Shown piece by piece: positions 25,522 to 32,259 of a DNA stretch of 64,000 nucleotides. This DNA is from Palsa-1439 sp050015495 (GTDB lineage Bacteria; Verrucomicrobiota; Verrucomicrobiia; Palsa-1439). The DNA lies in assembly GCA_050015495.1 (NCBI GenBank), contig JBEKBH010000010.1, positions 57,793-121,792 of the forward strand, given 5' to 3'. Position 1 is the stretch's first letter; each line of letters opens with the position of its first letter. The translations under genes and the position numbers were made by a program. Under the pieces are notes generated by a model. The model was not told the DNA's origin. It did no database searches and saw only the letters and a list, made by a program, of their open reading frames with translations.

Positions 25522-26946
25522 TCAGGAACCACTTTCCACGGTCGCTGGAACGGCCACGCCCTTGCCGTTGTACTCGTTGAGTTTATTACGAAGCGTGCGA
25601 ACGCTAATGTCCAAAAGTCTGGCCGCATGGGTGCGATTATTATTGCACCGTGCCAGGGCTGCCATGATGTGGCGTCGTTCCAGTTCGCTCATGGAGGGAA
25701 AGTGGTTGACGTCCGCGGCCGAAGAAACGATCGCCAGTGGCGATTTGCGTGGCGGTTGCTGCGCGGCTACCGAACCGCCGTTCAACGGTCCGAGGTGATG
25801 CGGTTCGATCGTCTGGTCGTCCCCGCAGAGGATCACGGCGCGTTCGATGACGTTTTGCATTTCGCGGACGTTGCCCGGCCAGGAGTGGTCATGCAACATT
25901 CGCATCGCCTCCGCCGAAAGAGTACGAACTTGGGGGCCGTGCTTGCGCGAGAACCGCTGTACGAACTGTCCGGCGAGGTACGCGATGTCGTCGCTACGCT
26001 CCCGAAGGGGCGGCACGTGGATGGGCACGACGTTGAGGCGGAAAAAGAGGTCCTGGCGGAACAAGCCCTTGTCAATCCATTCCTGCAAATCACGATTGGT
26101 GGTGGCGATGATGCGCACATCCACCTTGATGGTCCGGGTGCCGCCGATGCGCTCGAATTCACGTTCCTGCAATACGCGAAGCAGCTTCGCTTGAAGATTG
26201 GGAGAAATCTCGCTGACCTCGTCGAGCAGGATCGTGCCGCCATGAGCCAGTTCGAAGCGGCCTTCGCGTTTGTTGACGGCGCCCGTAAAGGCCCCCTTTT
26301 CGTGGCCGAAGAATTCGCTCTCAATGAGGCTCTCCGGCACGGCCGCGCAGTTCACGCGGATGAATGGGGCGTTGGCCCGCGTGCTTTCGGCGTAGATGGC
26401 GCGGGCAATAAGTTCCTTGCCCGTGCCGCTTTCACCCCGGATGAGCACGGTGGCGTCCGTGCGGGCCACTTTTCGGATCAGCAGGCGTAATTGCTGCATG
26501 GGCCCGCAGTCGCCCAACAACTGGGTTTCCTCGTTGTCGGGACTTTCGTGGCTGAGAAACCTGTTGACCGAGACGAGCCGCGTGTAGTCGCTGGCTTTTT
26601 CGATGGCAATATCCAGTTGGTCCAGAGAAAACGGTTTGACCAGATACTCAAACGCGCCATGACGCATGCAATCCACGGCGGATTCGACGGAGGCGTGGCC
26701 GGTCATCACGATGGTCAGCGGCCGTTGGGGCCGCGCGGCCAGTTCCTTCAGCAGATCCAGCGATGTGCCATCCGGCAATCGGAGGTCGGTGACCAGCACG
26801 TCGAACGTTTCACGCGCCAAGAGTTCCCGGGCTTCGCGCAGAGACCCGGCCGGGAATACACTGTACCGTTTGTTTCGTAACGACTCTTCCAGGCATTTGC
26901 GCAGCGATTTATCGTCCTCCACGATCAGGATTTTTTCGATTGCCAT
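25522..26946 (-). CDS. NtrC-family sigma-54 activator (FlrC/FleR-like)
   Basis: I chose the ATG at 26946 (474 residues) because GAGGAG lies 7 bases upstream and the receiver domain begins at once. Receiver: acidic 'EDD' at 10-12, phospho-acceptor D54, K104 in 'LVKPF'. AAA+ domain: Walker A 'GESGTGKE' at 171-178, the sigma-54 contact loop GAFTGA at 218-223, Walker B 'GGTILLDE' near 236-243. C-terminal Fis-type HTH near 437-460. All residues needed for phosphorylation and sigma-54 activation are present. Its place in the flagellar cluster and the sigma-54 promoters at flgB and flgF suggest a FleR/FlrC-like role. Its cognate kinase is not obvious: the adjacent PAS protein lacks a kinase domain. 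Confidence 0.9.
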   Translation of the reverse strand: MAIEKILIVEDDKSLRKCLEESLRNKRYSVFPAGSLREARELLARETFDVLVTDLRLPDGTSLDLLKELAARPQRPLTIVMTGHASVESAVDCMRHGAFEYLVKPFSLDQLDIAIEKASDYTRLVSVNRFLSHESPDNEETQLLGDCGPMQQLRLLIRKVARTDATVLIRGESGTGKELIARAIYAESTRANAPFIRVNCAAVPESLIESEFFGHEKGAFTGAVNKREGRFELAHGGTILLDEVSEISPNLQAKLLRVLQEREFERIGGTRTIKVDVRIIATTNRDLQEWIDKGLFRQDLFFRLNVVPIHVPPLRERSDDIAYLAGQFVQRFSRKHGPQVRTLSAEAMRMLHDHSWPGNVREMQNVIERAVILCGDDQTIEPHHLGPLNGGSVAAQQPPRKSPLAIVSSAADVNHFPSMSELERRHIMAALARCNNNRTHAARLLDISVRTLRNKLNEYNGKGVAVPATVESGS

Positions 26947-26956
26947 CGGAGACTCC

Positions 26957-27442
26957 TCACGTGATTTTTGCTCGAGCGCGGTATAGATCGACAACGAAAT
27001 GCGGTCGCTGGCGGGTTTCGGAGGGCAGTTGGGATGTCGGAATAAGTCCGCGTCGAAGCATCGTCCGCTCGTTTTCGCGGTCCAAAAGCACGACATTCAT
27101 GATGACGTCCTGGTTTTGCCGGATCAGCGAAGACACCTCAACAAATTGGTGGCGTTCCGCCGAGCCCAGTTGCTGCCAAGTAAAACCTACCTCCTTGAGA
27201 GACTTGTACGCCAACGACAAGCGGGGAAGCAAGCTTTTTCTCGTTTCGGTAAATTCCCTGATATCAACGGGCTCAGGGCCCTGGAGTGTGCGGTTTTCTC
27301 GTTGGACAAGGGCCAGAAGTTCGCGGCACAGGGCGAGGTGTTCGCGCAATACACGGGCCGCTTCGATGGCGGTCAGCGAGTGGCGGGGAGAGCCGGTGAT
27401 GAATGGATCGACTGGTTGACCTGCATCGCTTGAGCTTGCCAT
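26957..27442 (-). CDS. FlgN-like export chaperone
   Basis: The protein has 161 residues, mostly helical. The middle ('LREHLALCRELLALVQRENRTLQ') and the C-terminal 'IRQNQDVIMNVVLLDRENERTMLRRGLI' resemble FlgN, the chaperone of the hook-filament junction proteins FlgK and FlgL, although flgK and flgL are not in the window. The gene overlaps the preceding TPR gene by 70 bases and ends 10 bases before the NtrC-type regulator. FlgN is poorly conserved, so the assignment rests on length, helical content and context. Confidence 0.6.
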   Translation of the reverse strand: MASSSDAGQPVDPFITGSPRHSLTAIEAARVLREHLALCRELLALVQRENRTLQGPEPVDIREFTETRKSLLPRLSLAYKSLKEVGFTWQQLGSAERHQFVEVSSLIRQNQDVIMNVVLLDRENERTMLRRGLIPTSQLPSETRQRPHFVVDLYRARAKIT

Positions 27443-28566
27443 GCCAGATAGTTTTTCCGCAACTGACCCATGTCAAGCACAACTTGCAACGACGGGTCCA
27501 CTGACGGCCCGAGCGTGGAGCCGCGTTTCGCCTCCTGAGTGAAGGCGTTGATTGCCTGTTCGGGTTGCTGGAGACGCTCGTAAATCAGTCCGATCTGGTA
27601 GAAAATGGGGATTTGCCATTCCGGGGAGGGGTCATCCTGACTGAGGTGTCGATAGACGAGCAGCGCATTGGTATAATCACCGTGGGTGTACAATACGTTG
27701 GCGATTTGATTGCCGATGGACTGCTTCCATGGTTTGCCCTCCGGCGACTCCAACAAGAAGAGCGCCTGCCTCATCGCCTCCTGGTTGTGCCCCAGTTGCT
27801 GAAGCGAAACGGCCAGAAGAAAACGCGCCTCGGCTTCGTTTGGATTCGTCGCCAGCAGGTCCTCTGCTTCCTGCATGGCCTTTTCAGCTTTGGAGGAGGC
27901 CGACAAACAGCGTAACAACTTCAGGTGAATCTCAGCCTTGTTCAGATCGGCGGAATCAAGTTTTGTCAAGCGCTCGTAGAAATCGGCGGCTTCGGAAAAA
28001 TTTCCTTGCAGATAGTAGGTGTCGGCGATTTCGGTTTGGGCCTGCAAAACCAGATGCTGGTAATAGCCGCTGTTGTCGAGTTTTAGATTCAAAATGGCCG
28101 TCATCACGGCGTAGAATTTGGCCAGGGCCATGTTGTAGGCGCCCATCCGGCGGTACAAGAGCGCTTGACGCAGGAGGGCCTCCGGCGCGCCCGGGTCCAT
28201 GGGGTATCGTTGCAGATACTGGGCAAAGACCTGGATGGCTCGCATGGACTGGCCGACTTGCTGTTCCGTCCCGGCCAACTCCAGCAGCGCGGTGCGTTTG
28301 TTGTCCTCGGGGATGTCGGAGTCCAGGATCGAAACGAGTGTCTTGGTGGCCTGGTCGAAATCGAGTTCCTCCCGTTGCTTGCGGGCGAGGTCCAGCTTGA
28401 TCTGCGCCTCTGCGCCGACTCGGGAGATCAAATTCGAAGTAGCAATTTCCTGCTGTGCCTGGCTCAAGGCGGGGTCGATCTCGGTGGATGCGGCGGAAGC
28501 GGCGAACGGCATGACCAGTAGCGCGATGACCGATAGAACACAGCAGCGTCGTGGGGGCGGTTTCAT
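27373..28566 (-). CDS. Exported TPR protein of the flagellar cluster
   Basis: From the ATG at 28566 the product has 397 residues. It begins with a signal peptide ending 'FAASAAS', so it is likely periplasmic or outer-membrane associated. From about residue 60 it is a chain of TPR-like helical hairpins ('GAYNMALAKFYAVM', 'GNFSEAADFYERLTKL', 'GDYTNALLVYRHL', 'QQPEQAINAFTQEA'). I do not recognise a named ortholog. TPR proteins such as MotK, PflA/PflB or FlgX act in periplasmic motor assembly in other phyla, and such a role is possible here. An in-frame start four codons upstream is also possible. Confidence 0.75.
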   Translation of the reverse strand: MKPPPRRCCVLSVIALLVMPFAASAASTEIDPALSQAQQEIATSNLISRVGAEAQIKLDLARKQREELDFDQATKTLVSILDSDIPEDNKRTALLELAGTEQQVGQSMRAIQVFAQYLQRYPMDPGAPEALLRQALLYRRMGAYNMALAKFYAVMTAILNLKLDNSGYYQHLVLQAQTEIADTYYLQGNFSEAADFYERLTKLDSADLNKAEIHLKLLRCLSASSKAEKAMQEAEDLLATNPNEAEARFLLAVSLQQLGHNQEAMRQALFLLESPEGKPWKQSIGNQIANVLYTHGDYTNALLVYRHLSQDDPSPEWQIPIFYQIGLIYERLQQPEQAINAFTQEAKRGSTLGPSVDPSLQVVLDMGQLRKNYLAWQAQAMQVNQSIHSSPALPATR

Positions 28567-28574
28567 CACAAATG

Positions 28575-29000
28575 TCACTGGCTGCTATACCCGGCTGTGC
28601 TGGAAGGTTTGGGCGCCGTCGTCGGTGGCACGAACCCGAAGGGAACAATCGTGCCGGCATCGTGATTGGTTCCGGCGATCCCGTCTCGGTAGAAACCAAC
28701 GAGCATTTGTGGTGTGACGGTAACCTCATTGGTGGCCGGCTCAACGCCGCCGTCGGACTGTTCCGTCGTTGTTGCGGCGCTGGCTTCGCTCGCAGACGAG
28801 GCAGCGCTGTTGGTCGGGATTGGGAAACTGGGAGAAGGTCCTTCCGGGGGAAGCGCGGGCAGCACGGACCGACCCGGAGCCGGCGCTTCCTGGAAGCGAA
28901 GCGGCGCCAGACGGCCCTCGCTGAGATAGCCCGGTTGCGCCGCGGTCACGGCAGCCAAGGCCGCGAGCAACGCTGCCAAAGCAGGAAAAGTTCGCATCAT
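28575..29000 (-). CDS. Small exported Pro/Ser/Thr-rich protein
   Basis: The protein has 141 residues with an N-terminal signal peptide ('FPALAALLAALAAVTAAQ'). The remainder is low complexity, rich in Pro, Ser, Ala and Thr, apart from a short ordered-looking segment 'VTVTPQMLVGFYRDG'. No family is recognised. It directly precedes the exported TPR gene (start codons 8 bases apart from its stop), so the two may act together in the envelope. A sigma-28-like sequence lies upstream. Confidence 0.6.
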   Translation of the reverse strand: MMRTFPALAALLAALAAVTAAQPGYLSEGRLAPLRFQEAPAPGRSVLPALPPEGPSPSFPIPTNSAASSASEASAATTTEQSDGGVEPATNEVTVTPQMLVGFYRDGIAGTNHDAGTIVPFGFVPPTTAPKPSSTAGYSSQ

Positions 29001-29012
29001 TGTGTATCAAAT

Positions 29013-29040
29013 AAATCGGCAGAATCTCCCCGGTGCTTGA
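29013..29040 (-). promoter_or_regulatory. Possible sigma-28 promoter before the exported-protein gene
   Basis: Minus strand reads TCAAGCAC, 12 bases, GCCGATTT. The -10 element matches GCCGATAA at six of eight positions, while the -35 matches only four of eight. The spacer length equals that of the fliC promoter. The site lies 13 bases before the ATG at 29000, in a 157-base gap without another gene. Weak but well placed. Confidence 0.35.
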
Positions 29041-29157
29041 GTCAAAGTTTGCGGAAACGGCCAACAGGCGCCCCGCCTGCTGTTTTGGAACTCCCCACGG
29101 ACCGACCAATCCGGACCACTCATCAGAAAGCGTTCCAGATCAACCTCGACCCACCAG

Positions 29158-30441
29158 CTAGGCGTACACTTGGAGTGATAGATTCAGCGGGTTGACGCGG
29201 TCGTGGGCCTTCAGCTTGGCAATCCAATTCTCGTTGAGCGGGCGGCCTCCCGGAATAATCAGTATCCCCTGCGCATTATACACATTCGAGGCCAGCACCA
29301 TCCCCGGTTTCAGTTCTGCGACCAGCAACACTCTCTGTTGCCGCGGCAGGACAGCCTGGGGGAAGGAACGCACCAGCACGCGCACCGCCTCGGGATCGAA
29401 TTCCGTTCCCCTCGCCGCACTGATGGCCTGCAGTGCGTCTTGTCCATCGTTCTGGCGCTCCGCGTAACCGATGGCGACCGCCAACAAGCGCGCGAGCCAG
29501 GGGATTTCCTCCCCACGCAAGCCATCCGGGTACCCGCTTCCGTCGTAGCGCTCGTGGTGGGCGCGAATGATGGTGCCCACGTCCTTCAGATCTTCGGTGA
29601 ACGTGGCCAGTTCCTGCCCGATGAGGGGATGTCGTTTGATTAGCGTTTGCTCAGCGTCGTTCAACGCCTGCGGACTTTCCAGCCAGCGGTTGATCAAGTC
29701 GCGTCGCATGCCCAGCAGTCCGATGTCATGAAGCACTGCGCTGATCTCCAAGGGACGACGCTGCTCGGCCGGCAGTTTGAGGTCTTCGGCCATCGCTGAA
29801 CAGAGCGCCTGAACGCGCCGGGCATTGACGCCCAAGCTGGGATAAAAGGTTTGCAACGTGTGCAAGCACAGTTCCACGCTACGTTGCAGGTTCTGCTGGA
29901 GGGAGTTATTCAATCGTTCCAGCTCGCGTTTCTGGCTTTCCCCCTGGGCCACCTGCGCGGCCAGCGAGGCATTGAGCCTTTTGAGCTCTTCGTTCATGGA
30001 GGCAGCATCCAACTCGAGCGCGGCCTCCTGACAGGCATCGCGGTAGCGCTGGTACGCCTCGTGGACCGCCTTGAGCAGTTCGCCACGCACCCAGGGTTTG
30101 ATCAGGAACCGACAGATTTTTCCCTCCCCGATGGCGCTGGTCATCAGGTCGACATCGGCGAACGCGCTCATCATGATGCGGGAACACTGCGGCTGGATCT
30201 CGCGAACGGCTTTGAGAAGCTCCAGGCCATTCATCGGGTCCATCTTGTAATCCGTGATGACGACGGCAAATTCTTCAGCGCGGAGCTGTTCCAGGGCGTG
30301 CGGTGCGTCTTCCACGGCAACGACGGCATAGCCGGTGGATCCCAACGTCGCTTGCACCAATGTCCGGATCGTCTTTTGGTCATCGACAACCAAAACTCGA
30401 TTCGATGGCGTGCCAGTCGCGGAAGACACGAGGGTACTCAC
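29158..30441 (-). CDS. Receiver plus HD-GYP-like protein with altered active site
   Basis: The protein has 427 residues. Residues 14-130 form a receiver domain with D64 as phospho-acceptor and K115 ('FLIKPW'). A coiled coil follows (about 145-190), then an HD-GYP-like domain: 'HDIGLLGM' (HD 238-239), H271, HH 295-296, 'GYPDGLRG' (303-310). The canonical Asp pair of the later 'VADxxDA' motif is absent: the aligned segment reads 'AVAIGYAE' (321-328), and the HDIGK lysine is Leu. A full cyclic-di-GMP phosphodiesterase activity is therefore uncertain. It is the last gene of the fliD operon, 6 bases after the FliT-like gene. Confidence 0.85.
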   Translation of the reverse strand: MSTLVSSATGTPSNRVLVVDDQKTIRTLVQATLGSTGYAVVAVEDAPHALEQLRAEEFAVVITDYKMDPMNGLELLKAVREIQPQCSRIMMSAFADVDLMTSAIGEGKICRFLIKPWVRGELLKAVHEAYQRYRDACQEAALELDAASMNEELKRLNASLAAQVAQGESQKRELERLNNSLQQNLQRSVELCLHTLQTFYPSLGVNARRVQALCSAMAEDLKLPAEQRRPLEISAVLHDIGLLGMRRDLINRWLESPQALNDAEQTLIKRHPLIGQELATFTEDLKDVGTIIRAHHERYDGSGYPDGLRGEEIPWLARLLAVAIGYAERQNDGQDALQAISAARGTEFDPEAVRVLVRSFPQAVLPRQQRVLLVAELKPGMVLASNVYNAQGILIIPGGRPLNENWIAKLKAHDRVNPLNLSLQVYA

Positions 30442-30447
30442 AACGCC

Positions 30448-30861
30448 TCACGAATAGGTTTCCCACACGGATGGGCGTGTGGGCGCGTACGCCCGGCGAA
30501 GCTCTCGAAGCTTCTGGATGACATGGCCGACTTCCTCTTTCTCTTGTGACGCGCGGTCTCTTTTCGCGGCGAGGACCTCGGCGTTCGCGTGTTCCAAATC
30601 GAGGAGCTGGAAGATCAAGGAGCGGAATTCCTGTTCGATTCCCCGTGTCGCCATGCCACAAGCCTGGCACGCGGCCCGCAGATCATGCCGGGCACCGTCA
30701 ATAAAGGATCGGAGTTGCTGTTTGGCGACCTGCAGCGATTCCACCTGTGTCCATTGTCCCGCTGAAATGGCGCTCCCTTCGGCCTCGGTGAGTTGACGCC
30801 ACCGTTCGTAATAGGCGCGCAACGTGTCCCGTAAGCGCGCGATTTCCGCAGGCTCGGTCAC
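30448..30861 (-). CDS. FliT-like small export chaperone
   Basis: The start is a GTG at 30861 overlapping the fliS stop by four bases, giving 137 residues. The protein is all-helical ('RLRDTLRAYYERWRQLTEAEGSAI', 'SLIFQLLDLEHANAEVLAAKRDRASQEKEEVGHVIQKL'). FliT (chaperone of FliD) commonly follows fliD-fliS, and the size and helical content fit. Sequence identity to FliT cannot be claimed from reading alone. A FlgN-type chaperone is the alternative. Confidence 0.6.
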   Translation of the reverse strand: MTEPAEIARLRDTLRAYYERWRQLTEAEGSAISAGQWTQVESLQVAKQQLRSFIDGARHDLRAACQACGMATRGIEQEFRSLIFQLLDLEHANAEVLAAKRDRASQEKEEVGHVIQKLRELRRAYAPTRPSVWETYS

Positions 30862-31277
30862 TGGTTGAAAACCTCCGTCGCGGCCGTTTCGTGCGTGTGC
30901 AACATCTCGACCCACGCGTCACGCAGGACGGTCAGCCGCTCGATGACCTCCTGGATTCCCTCGGGGCGTTTGTAGCGGTTGCTTTCATCCAGGCGCATTT
31001 CAAAATACAGGTACAAGCGGCGCAACGTGACCGCCAGTTCTCCACCCTCCTCCATGTTCAGGCAGATATTCAACTCGTGGATGATCGCCTTGGCGCGCTT
31101 CACGTTGTTGTGGATGCCCTGATTGAATTCGAGCGGGTCGGCGCTCTGGAAGCTCAGGAGCGCCCGCTCCAGAAATTTGATGCCGCCATCGTACAACATG
31201 GCCACGAGTTGCCCCGGGCTGGCGGTTTCCGTCGCCACACGACGGTATGATCCCTCGATCTTGGCGTGTGTAGTCAT
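30858..31277 (-). CDS. fliS: FliS, flagellin export chaperone
   Basis: The protein has 139 residues. It contains the FliS core: 'YRRVATETASPGQLVAMLYDGGIKFLERA', 'NNVKRAKAIIHELNICLNMEEGGELAVTLRRLYLYFEMRL'. FliS binds the C-terminus of FliC in the cytoplasm and prevents premature polymerisation. In FliW/CsrA organisms it also releases FliW from flagellin, which fits the fliW gene at 45119-45559. Confidence 0.94.
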   Translation of the reverse strand: MTTHAKIEGSYRRVATETASPGQLVAMLYDGGIKFLERALLSFQSADPLEFNQGIHNNVKRAKAIIHELNICLNMEEGGELAVTLRRLYLYFEMRLDESNRYKRPEGIQEVIERLTVLRDAWVEMLHTHETAATEVFNQ

Positions 31278-31307
31278 GCCGTGCTGCCCCCTGTCTGGGC
31301 GCGGTGG

Positions 31308-31589
31308 CTAGCTTTCATTCTGCTTCAGATTCGCCGCCAGCAGTCTGGAAATGTCATGGATCATTGACTGCGGCGGATACTGTGCATCGGTAATCAGCGC
31401 CCGCGCTCGGCTGACGGCTTCGGGGCGGACATCGGGAGTTTGCTGTAACGCGCTATTCACGGCATCGGTCCCTTGGAACGAGGCCGAGTCACCAGCCTGC
31501 GGTTTTGCAGGAGGCACTACCGGTAGCTTTGTCGTGACACCTTGGAGGGGACTCGTGCCGGCATTTGGGTTTACTTCCATACCTTTCAT
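31308..31589 (-). CDS. FlgM-like protein, candidate anti-sigma-28 factor
   Basis: The protein has 93 residues. The first half is disordered Pro/Ser/Gln-rich sequence. The C-terminal part 'DVRPEAVSRARALITDAQY' plus 'PPQSMIHDISRLLAANL' has the pattern of the FlgM C-terminal helices that bind sigma-28 (DVR..KV..lr.aI..g.Y.vd...iA..ll). Size and location in the late operon between fliS and the lipoprotein fit FlgM. GGAG lies 9 bases before the ATG at 31589, supporting this start over the ATG three codons in. The match is by pattern, not a full alignment. Confidence 0.55.
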   Translation of the reverse strand: MKGMEVNPNAGTSPLQGVTTKLPVVPPAKPQAGDSASFQGTDAVNSALQQTPDVRPEAVSRARALITDAQYPPQSMIHDISRLLAANLKQNES

Positions 31590-31611
31590 ATCGACAGTCT
31601 CCAGAATAGCT

Positions 31612-32259
31612 TTAGTGTGCCGGCAGTGCCGTCAGGCTGGCCGCCGCTGCATATTGCCCAAACAACCGGGGTGACATCAGGATTGTGCCGGGATCCCCCA
31701 CCACGGGGGTGTGACCGATGGCCTGAACGTAATACCGCCGGGCCGCGCTGGCGACCGACGGCTCACCCGAGTCGAATACTTCGTCCGTCGCCCACACGAT
31801 CGCGCGTTGGTTGGCATCCACCAGTTTCAAATCCCATTCGACCGCCAGGGGCGGGTAAGCCCGGAACTGTTTCAACCGACAGAACAGCACCGCGTCGCAA
31901 CCCGTGGCCTCGCGCATGCGCGAAAAAAAATCCGATGGCAGGACTTCGTGCGCGGCCCACGCGGATCTTCCCGTGATCGCGCACAGTTGTTCGGGGCTGA
32001 CTGGCACGACCTCGAACGCGCTGGTTTTCGCCAATTCTGCAAGCAAAACGGGTTGAAGAGCGTCCCGTCCCGCCTCGGCATCGGAATCGTCTTCGCAGGT
32101 CACTGGCAGAACGGCAACGCGGCGCAACGGCTCGGGGATACGCGTTACCGCGCTGTAGACGTTGTTCACCGGCTCTGCCCGACGGTCGGCAGGGGCCGAC
32201 GTGCAACCGCCATGAAAAAGAGCGCCAATGGTCAGCGCAAGGGTGACGACAAATTTCAT
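31612..32259 (-). CDS. Lipoprotein in the fliD operon
   Basis: The protein has 215 residues. The N-terminal signal peptide ends in a lipobox ('ALFHGGC', Cys 19), so it is a lipoprotein. The body has alternating beta/alpha segments starting 'RRVAVLPVTCEDD' with 'LLAELAKTSAFEVVPVSPEQL', resembling the CsgG/LpoB/DUF799-type periplasmic fold. Its ATG overlaps the fliD stop by four bases, so it is translated with fliD. Flagellar lipoproteins of this type (FlgP/FlgT-like) act around the outer-membrane rings in other groups. A PBP-activator role is the alternative. Confidence 0.7.
   Translation of the reverse strand: MKFVVTLALTIGALFHGGCTSAPADRRAEPVNNVYSAVTRIPEPLRRVAVLPVTCEDDSDAEAGRDALQPVLLAELAKTSAFEVVPVSPEQLCAITGRSAWAAHEVLPSDFFSRMREATGCDAVLFCRLKQFRAYPPLAVEWDLKLVDANQRAIVWATDEVFDSGEPSVASAARRYYVQAIGHTPVVGDPGTILMSPRLFGQYAAAASLTALPAH

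Noticed and set aside
31588..31614. Sigma-28-like sequence TAAAGCTA-N11-GTCGATAT before the FlgM-like gene
   Set aside because: The predicted -10 box overlaps the start codon at 31589 that has the ribosome site, so transcripts from it could not translate the preferred start. It is likely chance within a co-transcribed operon.
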